From Paraburkholderia caledonica NBRC 102488 (GTDB taxonomy: Bacteria > Pseudomonadota > Gammaproteobacteria > Burkholderiales > Burkholderiaceae): a stretch of 64,000 nt of DNA. The stretch is from positions 248,001-312,000 of the forward strand of contig NZ_BAYE01000006.1 in the NCBI RefSeq assembly GCF_000685095.1, read 5' to 3'. The notes beneath the pieces are model-generated. The model ran no database searches. It had not been told where the DNA came from and saw nothing but the letters and a program-made list of their open reading frames with translations. Each line of letters begins with the position of its first letter. Position 1 is the first letter of the stretch. Position numbers and translations under genes: made by a program. Of this stretch, positions 15,671-24,261 are shown one piece after another.

Positions 15671-17554
15671 CTACTTGCGCCGCTGGGCTTGCGCTGCGAG
15701 CCGCACCGCCGCGTTGCCCGCACCGTAGCCGTCGTAACCGCCGCGCCGCTCGACGATCTCCATGAAGAAGCGCTGATCGAGCTGTTCCGTGTAAGCGTGG
15801 AAAAACTCGCCGCCGCGTTCATCGCGGTCATAGAGGATATTGTGCTCGCGCAGCGCTTCCAGCATGTCGTCGGGCAGCGCGTAGCGGGCGGCGAGATCCT
15901 CGTAGTAATTACGCGGGATGCGCAGCACCGGCAAGCCGTCGGCGACGAATTCCGGAATTGCGCTGAAGATGTCGCTCGTGCTGAATGCAACGTGATTCAA
16001 ACCGGACCCGTGATAGGTATGCAGCGCCTCGGCCACCGCCGTGTGGTGATCGACTGAAGCGTTCAGCACCACTCGGACCGAGCCGTCGCGGCTGCGCAGC
16101 GCGCGGCTGCGAACAAGGCCGTAAGGATCGGGCACGAGCACGCCCGGCTCCGCCTGAAAGCCGAACGCGGTGCGCAGAAACAGCACCCACGTATCGAGGG
16201 AATTCGCCGGCACGGCGAGGCACACGTGGTCGATGCGGGTCAACGGCCCGACTTCGAACGGGCCGTTGACGTCCGTGAGAACGAAGTCGGCTTCGAACAA
16301 CGTGGGCTGATCGGGCGTTTCGTCGACGAAATAATTCAGGCTGCCGTCTGGCGCCTGCACGGCCGGAAGCACGCGTTCGTTAGGGCCGATCTGACCGGAG
16401 AACGGCGCGTAGCCGAAGCCGGCGGCGCGCTCGAAAGCCTGATTCGCGTCATTCACCCGAAACGCCGATGCGCACAGCGACAAGCCGTGCTGCTGGAAGA
16501 ACGCATTGGCGAACGAATCCGGTTCCGCGTTCAGCACGATCGAAGCGGCACCGTGCTGATACAGCGTCACATCTTTCGAACGATGCTGGCCTGCCTGGCG
16601 AAAGCGCAGCTTGCCGAGCCAGTCGGCGAGATGCGCGCGTGTGGTGTCGTCAACGGCGAACTCCAGAAACTGATAGCCGACGTGCGCGGGAGCCGCGGGC
16701 GATTCGTACAACTCGCCGACCGGCTGCCGCGCGGCTTGCAGCAACGCACGCGTCTGTTCCTCCAGGAACAGGAGCGAGCGATGTCCGTCCGCAGCCGTGA
16801 TGTTGGTGGGCGCGGCGCGAAAGCCGTCGTTGAAAATCTCCAGCGAAAGCGGGCCCTTGTAGCCCGTCTTGACGACTTGCGCGGTGAAGCTGGCCACGTC
16901 GAAATCGCCCTGGCCCGGAAAGCAGCGGTAATGGCGGCTCCATTCCAGCACGTCCATGGCGAGCTTGGGTGCGTCCGCGATCTGCACGAACGCAATGCGC
17001 TCGCCTGGAATGTCGGCGATCGCGTCCACCGTATCGTTGAGCGACAACGTGTGAAAGCTGTCGAGCACGAGTCCGAGATTGCAGTGATTTACCGCGTTCA
17101 CGAGTTTCCACGCATGCCGGTACGTCTTGACGTGCCGACCCCACGCGAGCGCTTCATAACCGGCGACAACGCCCGCTGCCTCTGCAGCTTCCGCGAGCGC
17201 GCCGAGCTGGTCGGTCATTAGCGCATCGTCGCAGATGGTGTCCGGCGACACGTTGCTGCATACCAGAATGCGGTCCGTGCCCAGTTCATGCATCACGTCG
17301 AATTTACGTTTCGCGCGGTCCAGGTTGCGCGCGAGACGCTCGGCACTTACGCCGTCGAAATCGCGGAACGGCTGAAACAGCATGATTTTCAGCCCGAGAT
17401 CTTCGGCGATACGCCGCACGTCGGCGGGCGAACCATCGAAATAGAGCAGGTCGTTTTCGAAGATCTCGACGCCCTCGAAGCCGGCCGCCTGGATTGCGGT
17501 GAGCTTCTCTACGAGGGTGCCGCTGATCGAGACGGTGGCAATCGAACGTTGCAT
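15671..17554 (-). CDS. quiC: 3-dehydroshikimate dehydratase fused to an HPPD-like domain (QuiC1 type)
   Basis: A 627-residue fusion. Residues 1-280 are a xylose-isomerase-like TIM barrel with metal ligands Glu134 (GYEALAWG), Asp165 (VLDSFH), Gln191 and Glu239 (LEIFND), as in 3-dehydroshikimate dehydratases making protocatechuate. Residues about 290-610 are two vicinal-oxygen-chelate repeats like 4-hydroxyphenylpyruvate dioxygenase, with His443 (DHV), His521 (NHV) and Glu599 (MEI) as the metal triad. This architecture is known for Pseudomonas QuiC1. ATG at 17554 has AGGAG upstream. It is divergent from aroQ-aroE-MFS, which supply its substrate. Confidence 0.88.
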   Translation of the reverse strand: MQRSIATVSISGTLVEKLTAIQAAGFEGVEIFENDLLYFDGSPADVRRIAEDLGLKIMLFQPFRDFDGVSAERLARNLDRAKRKFDVMHELGTDRILVCSNVSPDTICDDALMTDQLGALAEAAEAAGVVAGYEALAWGRHVKTYRHAWKLVNAVNHCNLGLVLDSFHTLSLNDTVDAIADIPGERIAFVQIADAPKLAMDVLEWSRHYRCFPGQGDFDVASFTAQVVKTGYKGPLSLEIFNDGFRAAPTNITAADGHRSLLFLEEQTRALLQAARQPVGELYESPAAPAHVGYQFLEFAVDDTTRAHLADWLGKLRFRQAGQHRSKDVTLYQHGAASIVLNAEPDSFANAFFQQHGLSLCASAFRVNDANQAFERAAGFGYAPFSGQIGPNERVLPAVQAPDGSLNYFVDETPDQPTLFEADFVLTDVNGPFEVGPLTRIDHVCLAVPANSLDTWVLFLRTAFGFQAEPGVLVPDPYGLVRSRALRSRDGSVRVVLNASVDHHTAVAEALHTYHGSGLNHVAFSTSDIFSAIPEFVADGLPVLRIPRNYYEDLAARYALPDDMLEALREHNILYDRDERGGEFFHAYTEQLDQRFFMEIVERRGGYDGYGAGNAAVRLAAQAQRRK

Positions 17555-17931
17555 GAACAGCTCCTGCAAAAACAGTCGGACGGAGATTGCGAGCGCGCGC
17601 CGTTGGAGCCAACGCGCCGGGCCACTGCCATGTTGCGGCGCGCAAAATGGGCTAGTTCGTGACTCGTGAAGCAAGCGCCAGGCCGCAACTGTCCATAGTA
17701 AGCGCAATTTTCGATAGTCTATACAAACTAACTAGATGGTACAAATTCGTATAAACCCCGAATGACGGAGAGGGCTCATGCGAGCACACTTCGCTTTACG
17801 TTGAGGAGCGTTTTGCGCTTGTCGCGATGCGCTTCATTGTTCGAGTTTGTTGCAACTGCGTTGGATGGGGCGGGAGTAAGCGCTAAAGCGCTAACTCTTG
17901 CCGACAGCTCTGCCGACAGGAGATCGATGTC
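17555..17931. other. Divergent promoter region between quiC and aroQ
   Basis: This 377-bp gap has an AT-rich core at about 17705-17756, unlike its surroundings. TACAAA occurs twice there (17722 and 17740), 18 bp apart on the same strand, and TATAC (17719-17724 area) faces GTATA (17749-17753). It is the natural target of the TetR regulator at 20801, but no clean palindrome stands out. No gene is seen. Confidence 0.4.
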
Positions 17932-18387
17932 ATGAGTTTTGCTTCCGTACTGGTCCTCAATGGACCCAACCTCAACCTGCTCGGTACACGCGAGCCAGCC
18001 ATCTATGGCGCCGAAACGCTCGACGATGTCGCGAAACTCTGCCGCGATGCCGGTGAGCGCCTTGATCTCTCAATCGACTTCTGCCAGTCGAACGCCGAAC
18101 ATCAACTGATCGACTGGCTCCACGCAGCGCGCACCAAGGTCGATGGCATCGTCATCAATCCCGCTGCGTACACGCACACGTCGGTGGCCATCGCCGACGC
18201 GCTCAGCGCAATCGAAAAGCCCGTCATCGAAGTGCATATTTCAAACGTGCATCGACGGGAACCCTTCCGTCATCACTCGTATGTGTCGGCGGTGGCCGAT
18301 GCGATCATCGTCGGGTGCGGCACCCAAGGCTACGTGCTCGCGCTGGAGCGGATGGCCACCATCCTCAAGAATAGGGCGGCGAAATGA
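17932..18387 (+). CDS. aroQ: Type II 3-dehydroquinate dehydratase
   Basis: A 151-residue enzyme that converts 3-dehydroquinate to 3-dehydroshikimate through an enolate. The family start [19 protein letters not shown] includes catalytic Tyr25. [13 protein letters not shown] (flexible loop and His), [17 protein letters not shown] and [17 protein letters not shown] follow as expected, and length is normal. Here it probably works in catabolism, feeding QuiC, since it overlaps aroE by 4 bp and lies divergent from quiC. AGGAGA is seen at 17919-17924. Confidence 0.93.
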   Translation: MSFASVLVLNGPNLNLLGTREPAIYGAETLDDVAKLCRDAGERLDLSIDFCQSNAEHQLIDWLHAARTKVDGIVINPAAYTHTSVAIADALSAIEKPVIEVHISNVHRREPFRHHSYVSAVADAIIVGCGTQGYVLALERMATILKNRAAK

Positions 18388-19286
18388 ACGTGCCAATGAA
18401 TGAACAAGCGAATGCAAAAACGAGCGCACAGGCCACTGCAAGTTCTTATCTTGTCGGTCTGATCGGATCGGGCATCGGCGGCTCGCTGAGTCCCGCGATG
18501 CACGAGGAAGAGGGCAGCAAGCTCGGCTTGCATTACGTGTATCGCCGCATCGATCTGGAAGCGTTGAAGCTCGATGTAGCAGCGCTGCCCGATCTGCTGG
18601 TTGCGGCCGAACGCATGGGCTATAACGGTTTGAACATAACGTATCCGTGCAAGCAGGCCGTCATTCCGCTGCTCGACGAATTGTCCGACGACGCCCGTGC
18701 GCTGGGCGCGGTCAACACCGTGCTTTTCAAGGGCGGCAAACGGATCGGGCACAACACGGACTGGTCCGGTTTTGCCCGCGCGTTCCGCCGCGGTTTGCCG
18801 GACGTATCGCTTGACCGGGTGGTGCAACTGGGCGCGGGCGGCGCGGGCGCTGCGGTTGCTCACGCAGCCCTCGCAATGGGCACACAAACGCTCACGCTGT
18901 TCGACGTCGACGCCGCTCGTGCCGCGTCGCTCGCAGCCGAGTTACAGAAGCGCTTTGCGGATCGGACGGTCACTGCTGGCACGTCGCTCGGAGAGACGCT
19001 CGCGGCCGCCAACGGGCTGATTCACGCAACGCCGACCGGCATGGCCAAATTGCCGGGACTGCCTTTGCCCGCCGAATTGCTGCATAGCGGTCTGTGGGTG
19101 GCCGACATCGTCTATTTCCCGATTCGCACCGCGCTGTTGCAGGCAGCCGAAGCGCTCGGCTGCCGCACGCTGAGCGGCGGCGGCATGGCGGTGTACCAGG
19201 CCGTCGACGCAATGCGCATCTTCACCGGGCTCGAACCGGACGCCGAGCGCGTCTACACGCATTTCCAGTCGTTGCTGGAACGCTAA
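18384..19286 (+). CDS. aroE: Shikimate/quinate dehydrogenase, AroE family, catabolic type
   Basis: A 300-residue NAD(P)-dependent dehydrogenase. The substrate site shows [10 protein letters not shown], Lys90 in NITYPCKQ and Asp126 in HNTDWSGF. The cofactor fold is [18 protein letters not shown] in place of the biosynthetic THPYK/THPFK form, together with the clustering, points to a catabolic enzyme that oxidises shikimate (and perhaps quinate). FDVD after the second strand, ending in an acidic residue, suggests preference for NAD, as expected for catabolism. It starts on ATGA shared with aroQ. Confidence 0.9.
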   Translation: MNVPMNEQANAKTSAQATASSYLVGLIGSGIGGSLSPAMHEEEGSKLGLHYVYRRIDLEALKLDVAALPDLLVAAERMGYNGLNITYPCKQAVIPLLDELSDDARALGAVNTVLFKGGKRIGHNTDWSGFARAFRRGLPDVSLDRVVQLGAGGAGAAVAHAALAMGTQTLTLFDVDAARAASLAAELQKRFADRTVTAGTSLGETLAAANGLIHATPTGMAKLPGLPLPAELLHSGLWVADIVYFPIRTALLQAAEALGCRTLSGGGMAVYQAVDAMRIFTGLEPDAERVYTHFQSLLER

Positions 19287-19345
19287 CCGGTAGCGCACAC
19301 CGGCAAACGACGACCAGATGATCAATGAGAGGAGACTACAACCCC

Positions 19346-20713
19346 ATGCCGCAATCGACTCAAACCAGACCGGCCGACGGGACGCGTCAGGCCGGCGCAA
19401 GCGCGACTGCCAGCACCGCGCGCCGCTCCAACGCCCGTTACCAGATACTGGGGTTGCTGGCCGTCGGCACGATGATCAACTATCTCGACCGCACGGTACT
19501 CGGCATTGCCGCGCCGCAGCTGACCAAAGAACTCGGCATCAACGCTGCAATGATGGGGCTGCTGTTCTCGGTGTTCTCGTGGAGCTACGTTGCTTCTCAG
19601 ATTCCTGGCGGCCTCTTCCTGGACCGTTTTGGCAGCAAGCTCACTTACTTTCTCTCGATGACCTTCTGGTCCCTGTGCACGCTCGCGCAAGGGCTCGTGC
19701 ACGGCATTGCCGGACTGTTCGTGTTTCGCCTCGGCCTAGGCGTGTCGGAAGCGCCATGTTTTCCGACCAATAGCCGGGTGGTTGCGACATGGTTCCCGCA
19801 GAGCGAACGCGCGATGGCAACCGGCACCTACACCGTCGGCGAATATATCGGCCTCGCGTTTTTCAGCCCGTTCCTGTTCATGCTGATGGGCGCATTCGGC
19901 TGGCGTTCGCTGTTTTATGTGGTGGGCGGCGTGGGTATCGTGTTTGGCGTGATCTGGTGGCTCATGTATCGCGAGCCTCGAGATCATCCGTCGGCGAATC
20001 AGGCGGAGCTCGACTATATCGAGGCGGGTGGCGGTCTCACCCAACGTCACAAGGATAGCGGCGCTGCTGCGGCGCCCGCGAAAAGCGGCTTTGAATGGCG
20101 CACCATTGGCCGCCTGCTCAAGCACCGTCAATTGACGGGCATCTGTCTTGGTCAGTTCGCCGGCAACTCGACGCTCGTGTTCTTTCTCACGTGGTTCCCG
20201 ACTTACCTCGCCACCGAACGTCATATGGGCTGGCTGAAGATCGGCTTTTTCGCGATCATGCCGTTCATCGCGGCGTCGATCGGCGTGATGTTCGGCGGGC
20301 TCTTTTCCGACTGGCTGCTGCGCCGCGGCAAGTCCGCCAACGTGGCGCGCAAGCTGCCGATCATCGCCGGCCTGTTGCTGGCCTCGACGATCATTCTGGC
20401 CAATTACGTCGAGAGCAACGTCGCGGTGATCGCAATCCTGTCAGTCGCATTCTTCGCGCAAGGCATGGCTGCGCTCGGCTGGACGCTGGTGTCCGATATC
20501 GCGCCCGAAGGGCTGCTCGGCGTGACCGGCGGCATCTTCAACTTCGCCGCGAATCTGGCCGGCATCGTGACGCCGCTCGTGGTCGGCTTTATCGTCGCGG
20601 CGACAGGGTCGTTTGTCGGCGCGCTCGTGTTCATCGGCGTGATTGCGTTGATTGGCGCGCTGTCGTACATCTTTATCGTCGGCGATATCAAGCGGATCGT
20701 GCTGGTGGATTGA
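19346..20713 (+). CDS. MFS transporter, anion:cation symporter (ACS) family, probable shikimate/quinate uptake
   Basis: A 455-residue, 12-helix permease related to the ACS family (ExuT, GudP and phthalate types). Signatures are NYLDRTVLGIAAPQL in helix 1, GGLFLDRFGSKLTYF in loop 2-3 and LGVSEAPCFPTNSRVVATWFP in helix 4. The last gene before a strong terminator in the aroQ-aroE transcript, it probably imports quinate or shikimate. The start at 19346 is preferred because GAGAGGAG ends 11 nt upstream; the in-frame ATG at 19325 has no ribosome site. Confidence 0.88.
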   Translation: MPQSTQTRPADGTRQAGASATASTARRSNARYQILGLLAVGTMINYLDRTVLGIAAPQLTKELGINAAMMGLLFSVFSWSYVASQIPGGLFLDRFGSKLTYFLSMTFWSLCTLAQGLVHGIAGLFVFRLGLGVSEAPCFPTNSRVVATWFPQSERAMATGTYTVGEYIGLAFFSPFLFMLMGAFGWRSLFYVVGGVGIVFGVIWWLMYREPRDHPSANQAELDYIEAGGGLTQRHKDSGAAAAPAKSGFEWRTIGRLLKHRQLTGICLGQFAGNSTLVFFLTWFPTYLATERHMGWLKIGFFAIMPFIAASIGVMFGGLFSDWLLRRGKSANVARKLPIIAGLLLASTIILANYVESNVAVIAILSVAFFAQGMAALGWTLVSDIAPEGLLGVTGGIFNFAANLAGIVTPLVVGFIVAATGSFVGALVFIGVIALIGALSYIFIVGDIKRIVLVD

Positions 20714-20730
20714 GCACTCGTTCCACTGCG

Positions 20731-20766
20731 AAAAAAAGGGACGTGGCGCAGGCCAGGTCCCTTTTT
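20731..20766. terminator. Bidirectional rho-independent terminator
   Basis: AAAAGGGAC (20734-20742) pairs with GTCCCTTTT (20757-20765). The A-run before and T-run after make it work for both the MFS gene (plus) and the converging TetR gene (minus, stop at 20801). Confidence 0.85.
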
Positions 20767-20800
20767 CATTCGTCCGTGAAAGTGGACTATAAGAGGCTCG

Positions 20801-21511
20801 TCAATTTTCCTTGCGAACGAAGCGCAGCACCGCATCGACGATCATTGCCCGATGACGCGCGCGCAATCTGGGATGTGACGGATCGCGCCCAAATGCCGTG
20901 CCGAACGTATGACGATTGCCGACGCGATGAAAGCACAGTGAGCTGATCAACAGATGCAGGTCGATCGCGTCGACGTCGCTGCGAAACTTGCCCGCCGCGA
21001 TACCGCGTGCAAGCAGGTCTTCGATTGTATGAATGACGGTGACGTTGCGGCCTTTAAAGCTCTTGACCTGCTCGACATACTTCGCGCCGTTGATGTTCTC
21101 GATCGTGACGAGGCGCACGAAGTCCCGCTGGCGGTCGTGATAGTCGAACGTGAATTCGACCAGCGCGCGCATGCCTTCGACCGGGTCGAGTTCGCTGACG
21201 TGCAGATCCTGTTCGAGCGCGCGAATGTCGCCGTACACCTTCTCCAGCACCGCCTGGTACAACCCTTCCTTGCTGCCGAAGTAGTAGTACAGCATGCGCT
21301 TGGTGGTGTTGGTGCGCTCCGCGATGGCATCGACGCGCGCGCCCGTCAGCCCCATCGCGGAGAACTCCTGGGTCGCGACGTCGAGGATATTACGCTTCGT
21401 CTGCTCGGGATCGTACTTGCGGCGGGCGTCGCTACGTCGGGCGTCTTTGCGCGGCGCGTCGGACGGGATGCCGTTGGTATCGGGCTCGGCGGCCTTGCTT
21501 CCCTTTTTCAT
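20801..21511 (-). CDS. TetR/AcrR-family regulator, probable regulator of the quinate/shikimate genes
   Basis: A 236-residue repressor. After a charged N-terminal tail of about 33 residues, the TetR helix-turn-helix spans about 38-85 (NILDVATQEFSAMGLTGARVD, then TTKRMLYYYFGSKEGLYQAVL). The C-terminal ligand-binding half (EYVEQ-like segment, RNVTVIHTIEDLLARGIAAG, LLISSLCFHR) is helical. It converges on the shikimate MFS gene across a shared terminator, so control of quiC and aroQ-aroE-MFS by a pathway intermediate is a reasonable inference. It has a separate promoter in the 223 bp upstream. Confidence 0.85.
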   Translation of the reverse strand: MKKGSKAAEPDTNGIPSDAPRKDARRSDARRKYDPEQTKRNILDVATQEFSAMGLTGARVDAIAERTNTTKRMLYYYFGSKEGLYQAVLEKVYGDIRALEQDLHVSELDPVEGMRALVEFTFDYHDRQRDFVRLVTIENINGAKYVEQVKSFKGRNVTVIHTIEDLLARGIAAGKFRSDVDAIDLHLLISSLCFHRVGNRHTFGTAFGRDPSHPRLRARHRAMIVDAVLRFVRKEN

Positions 21512-21734
21512 TGTGTATTCGAGCGGCAGTGACCGCGCATTCTAGCATGGCGAAAATGGCCTCTGGCGCGGGGTTTTTACGCGAAACAGGCGGCATATCG
21601 CAGCGGTCTGGCGGCGTTTCGGGCACCTACGCGCAAGCCGGCCGCATCGACGCGGCGCTGCCTCGGCACACCGCACCGGCAACGCTTAAGCTGTGCAGAC
21701 ATAGCCGCGCGTTCGCGGCCCACACGATGCGTTT

Positions 21735-23024
21735 TCAGACGGAGCCGCGGGCCCGCCTGCGGCGCGCGGCGAATACGTCGCGCGTTTGCATCGCGGTGTA
21801 CGTGAGTTGAGCGGCGGCGAGACCGAGTGCGCCATAAGCGGGCGTGAGGCCAAACGCGGCGAACGCCTCCGGAACCGCACGCTCGCCCGCAATGGCCGCG
21901 GCCAGCAGTTCGCCGGACACGGTGGTCGGTGCCATGCCATGTCCGCCGAAGCCCACCGCATGCCAGACGCCGTCCGCGGTGCGACCGATCTGCGGCATCT
22001 TGTGACGCGCGTAGCTCATGAGGCCACCCCACGCGTAGTCCACGCGCACGTCGTGCAATTGCGGATAGACCTTCAGCAGATCGCGCCGCAGTAGGCCGGC
22101 GATGACTTCCGGCGCGCGGTCGCGCACCGAGATGCGTCCGCCCCAGAGAATCCGCGTGTCGGGCAGCGGCCGGTAGTAGTCGAACGCGAAACGCGTGTCG
22201 TAGACGGCCGCGCGCGTGTCGATCGCATCGTGCAGCCGCGCGCCGAGGGGCTCGGTCGCCATCACATACGTGGCGATGGGCAGCACCGCGCGCTCCACCT
22301 TCGTGTAGACGTTGCGCGCGTATCCGCCGCCCGCCATCACGACGTGCCGCGCGTCGACGACGCCTTGCGGCGTGCGCAGGACGAAGCCGGCACCTTCGCG
22401 CTGCAAATGCACTATGGGAGACTGCTCGTGAATCCGCACGCCGGCGCTGGCCGCTGCATCGGCCACGCCGAGCACGTATTTCAGCGGATGAAAGTGAAAC
22501 GCGTTGCGCTCGAACAGGCCGCCGTGATAACGGCGCGTTTTCAACTGGAGCGCCAGATGTTCGGCTGCCACCGGTTCCCAGTCGACGCCGAATGATTCGA
22601 GCATCAGACGACGCTGCGCTTCTAGCCGCGCGGGATCGTCGAACCAGTTCGCGAGAATGACGCCGGCGTCGGTGACATCGCAATCTATGCGATAACGCGC
22701 GATGCGGGCCCGCATCAGATCGACGGCGTCGGTGGTAAGCGCGTATAGCTCGCGCGCGCGAGCCGCGCCTAGCGTTTTCAGCAGATCGGCACAATCGAGG
22801 CTGTAGCCACCGAACACAAAGCCGCCGTTGCGTCCCGATGCGCCGTAACCGACCTGCCGCGCCTCGAGCACCGCGACGTTCTTCACGCCTCGCTCAACGA
22901 GACCTAGCGCCGTCGACAGCCCCGCAAGTCCGCCGCCGACAATGCAAACGTCCGCGCTATGTTGGCCGACGAGCGGCGCATAGGCGGACGGGCGTGTAAC
23001 AGTGGCTTCGTAGAAACTTTCCAT
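21735..23024 (-). CDS. FAD-dependent oxidoreductase (DAO family, PuuB/OrdL-like)
   Basis: A 429-residue flavoprotein. VCIVGGGLAGLSTALGLVERG (about 27-47) is the FAD-binding fold. GYGASGRNGGFVFGGYS is characteristic of gamma-glutamylputrescine oxidase/OrdL-like enzymes, and the C-terminal GFGGHGMAPTTVSGELLA completes the DAO domain. These oxidise a primary or secondary amine of amino-acid-like substrates. It lies in tandem with the DapA-family gene (77 bp), suggesting a joint pathway in which it oxidises an amine and the DapA-like enzyme handles a keto acid. Actual substrate unknown. Confidence 0.8.
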   Translation of the reverse strand: MESFYEATVTRPSAYAPLVGQHSADVCIVGGGLAGLSTALGLVERGVKNVAVLEARQVGYGASGRNGGFVFGGYSLDCADLLKTLGAARARELYALTTDAVDLMRARIARYRIDCDVTDAGVILANWFDDPARLEAQRRLMLESFGVDWEPVAAEHLALQLKTRRYHGGLFERNAFHFHPLKYVLGVADAAASAGVRIHEQSPIVHLQREGAGFVLRTPQGVVDARHVVMAGGGYARNVYTKVERAVLPIATYVMATEPLGARLHDAIDTRAAVYDTRFAFDYYRPLPDTRILWGGRISVRDRAPEVIAGLLRRDLLKVYPQLHDVRVDYAWGGLMSYARHKMPQIGRTADGVWHAVGFGGHGMAPTTVSGELLAAAIAGERAVPEAFAAFGLTPAYGALGLAAAQLTYTAMQTRDVFAARRRRARGSV

Positions 23025-23101
23025 GGCCGCTAGCGTAGCGGCAATTGCATGTCCGCGTCCAGCCGCGCGCCGCTTCTTCTTCTATGGCGCCGCTACCGCT
23101 T

Positions 23102-24034
23102 CTAGCGAGCCCAGCGCAGCACCAGCGGATCGAGCCGTCGCGCGACTTTGAGCAGTCCCTCACGCGTGGCCGGGTGCATTGCCGGCAATGGATGACGTAC
23201 CGCGTCGGAGCGAATCACGCCGCCTTCCTTCATCAACGCCTTGCACGAAGCGAGGCCGCCCTGGCGGTTCTCATAGTTGATCAGCGGCAGCCACTGCTGA
23301 TAGTGAGCGGCGGCAGCTTCGGTGTCGCCTGCAGCATAGGCGTCGACGATCAGCCGGATACCGTCGGCATAGCCGCCGCCCGTCATCGAACCGGTTGCGC
23401 CTGCATCGAGATCGGCCATCAGCGTAATTGCTTCCTCGCCGTCCCACGGTCCCACGATCGCGTCGCCGCCCAACTGAATGAGTTCGCGCAGCTTGTTCGC
23501 CGCTTGCGGCACTTCGATCTTGAAATACGACACGTGTTCGATCTCATTGGCCATGCGGGCGAGAAACGGCGCGGACAACGGCGTACCGCTGACCGGCGCG
23601 TCCTGAATCATGATTGGAATATTGATCGCGTCGGACACCGTGCGGTAAAACTCTTCAATGCCGCGCTCGCCGATGCGGATCGTTGCGCCGTGATAGGGCG
23701 GCATGATCATGACCATTGCGGCGCCTGCTGCTTGCGCGCGGCGGCTGCGTTCCGCGCATTGATGCGAACTGAAATGCGTGGTCGTGACGATAACGGGTAC
23801 GCGGCCCGCTACGTGTTCGAGCACGACGTGCATCAGCGTCTCGCGCTCTTCGTCGGAAAGGGCGAACTGTTCCGAGAAGTTCGCGAGAATGCACAAACCG
23901 TTCGAGCCCGCATCGATCATGAAGTCGATGCAGCGCTTCTGGCCTTCCAGGTCGAGCTGGCCGGCGTCGTCGAAAATGGTGGGCGCAACAGGGAACACGC
24001 CGCGCATTGCCGCGGTATTAACGGGTCGAGTCAT
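23102..24034 (-). CDS. DapA-family lyase, non-DHDPS subgroup
   Basis: A 310-residue TIM-barrel protein of the DHDPS/N-acetylneuraminate lyase family. Lys172 (SYFKIE) is the Schiff-base residue. The usual catalytic Tyr position is Gln144 (IMIQDAP in place of MIYNxP), and the GTTGE loop reads ANFSEQFAL. It is therefore not a lysine-biosynthesis enzyme; subgroups with such changes include 2-keto-3-deoxy sugar acid dehydratases. It differs clearly from the hydroxyproline-type paralogue at 8137. It is divergent from a LysR gene across a 9-bp tandem repeat. Confidence 0.75.
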   Translation of the reverse strand: MTRPVNTAAMRGVFPVAPTIFDDAGQLDLEGQKRCIDFMIDAGSNGLCILANFSEQFALSDEERETLMHVVLEHVAGRVPVIVTTTHFSSHQCAERSRRAQAAGAAMVMIMPPYHGATIRIGERGIEEFYRTVSDAINIPIMIQDAPVSGTPLSAPFLARMANEIEHVSYFKIEVPQAANKLRELIQLGGDAIVGPWDGEEAITLMADLDAGATGSMTGGGYADGIRLIVDAYAAGDTEAAAAHYQQWLPLINYENRQGGLASCKALMKEGGVIRSDAVRHPLPAMHPATREGLLKVARRLDPLVLRWAR

Positions 24035-24092
24035 GATATGGGCGCTCTGGAATGTGATGAGGCGGTGGAAGTGTCTCTGTCGGTCGCGATTC

Positions 24093-24155
24093 GCGCTTCA
24101 AGCGCTTCAAGCGCTTCAAGTGCTTCAAGCGCGTTAATCGCGTTAATCGCGTTAA
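24093..24155. repeat. Seven-unit 9-bp tandem repeat in a divergent promoter
   Basis: Three perfect GCGCTTCAA units and one with a single change (24093-24128) are followed by three related units ending CGCGTTAA (24129-24155). Each GCTTCAAGC junction is itself a 9-bp dyad. The array lies between the start codons of the DapA-like gene (24034) and the LysR gene (24262), so copy-number change would alter promoter spacing. Confidence 0.85.
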
Positions 24156-24261
24156 GCGGTCTCATGCTGCTTATTGCCGCCGACTATACGACTGCGCGGC
24201 ACGCAGGTATATTGAATTGTTTCCATCTCGTGATCGCTTTTACGACTCACCCGCCGTCTTC

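Noticed and set aside
16226..17221. 331-codon plus-strand frame opposite quiC
   Set aside because: Antisense to conserved catalytic segments of the fusion protein, no family resemblance; shadow frame.
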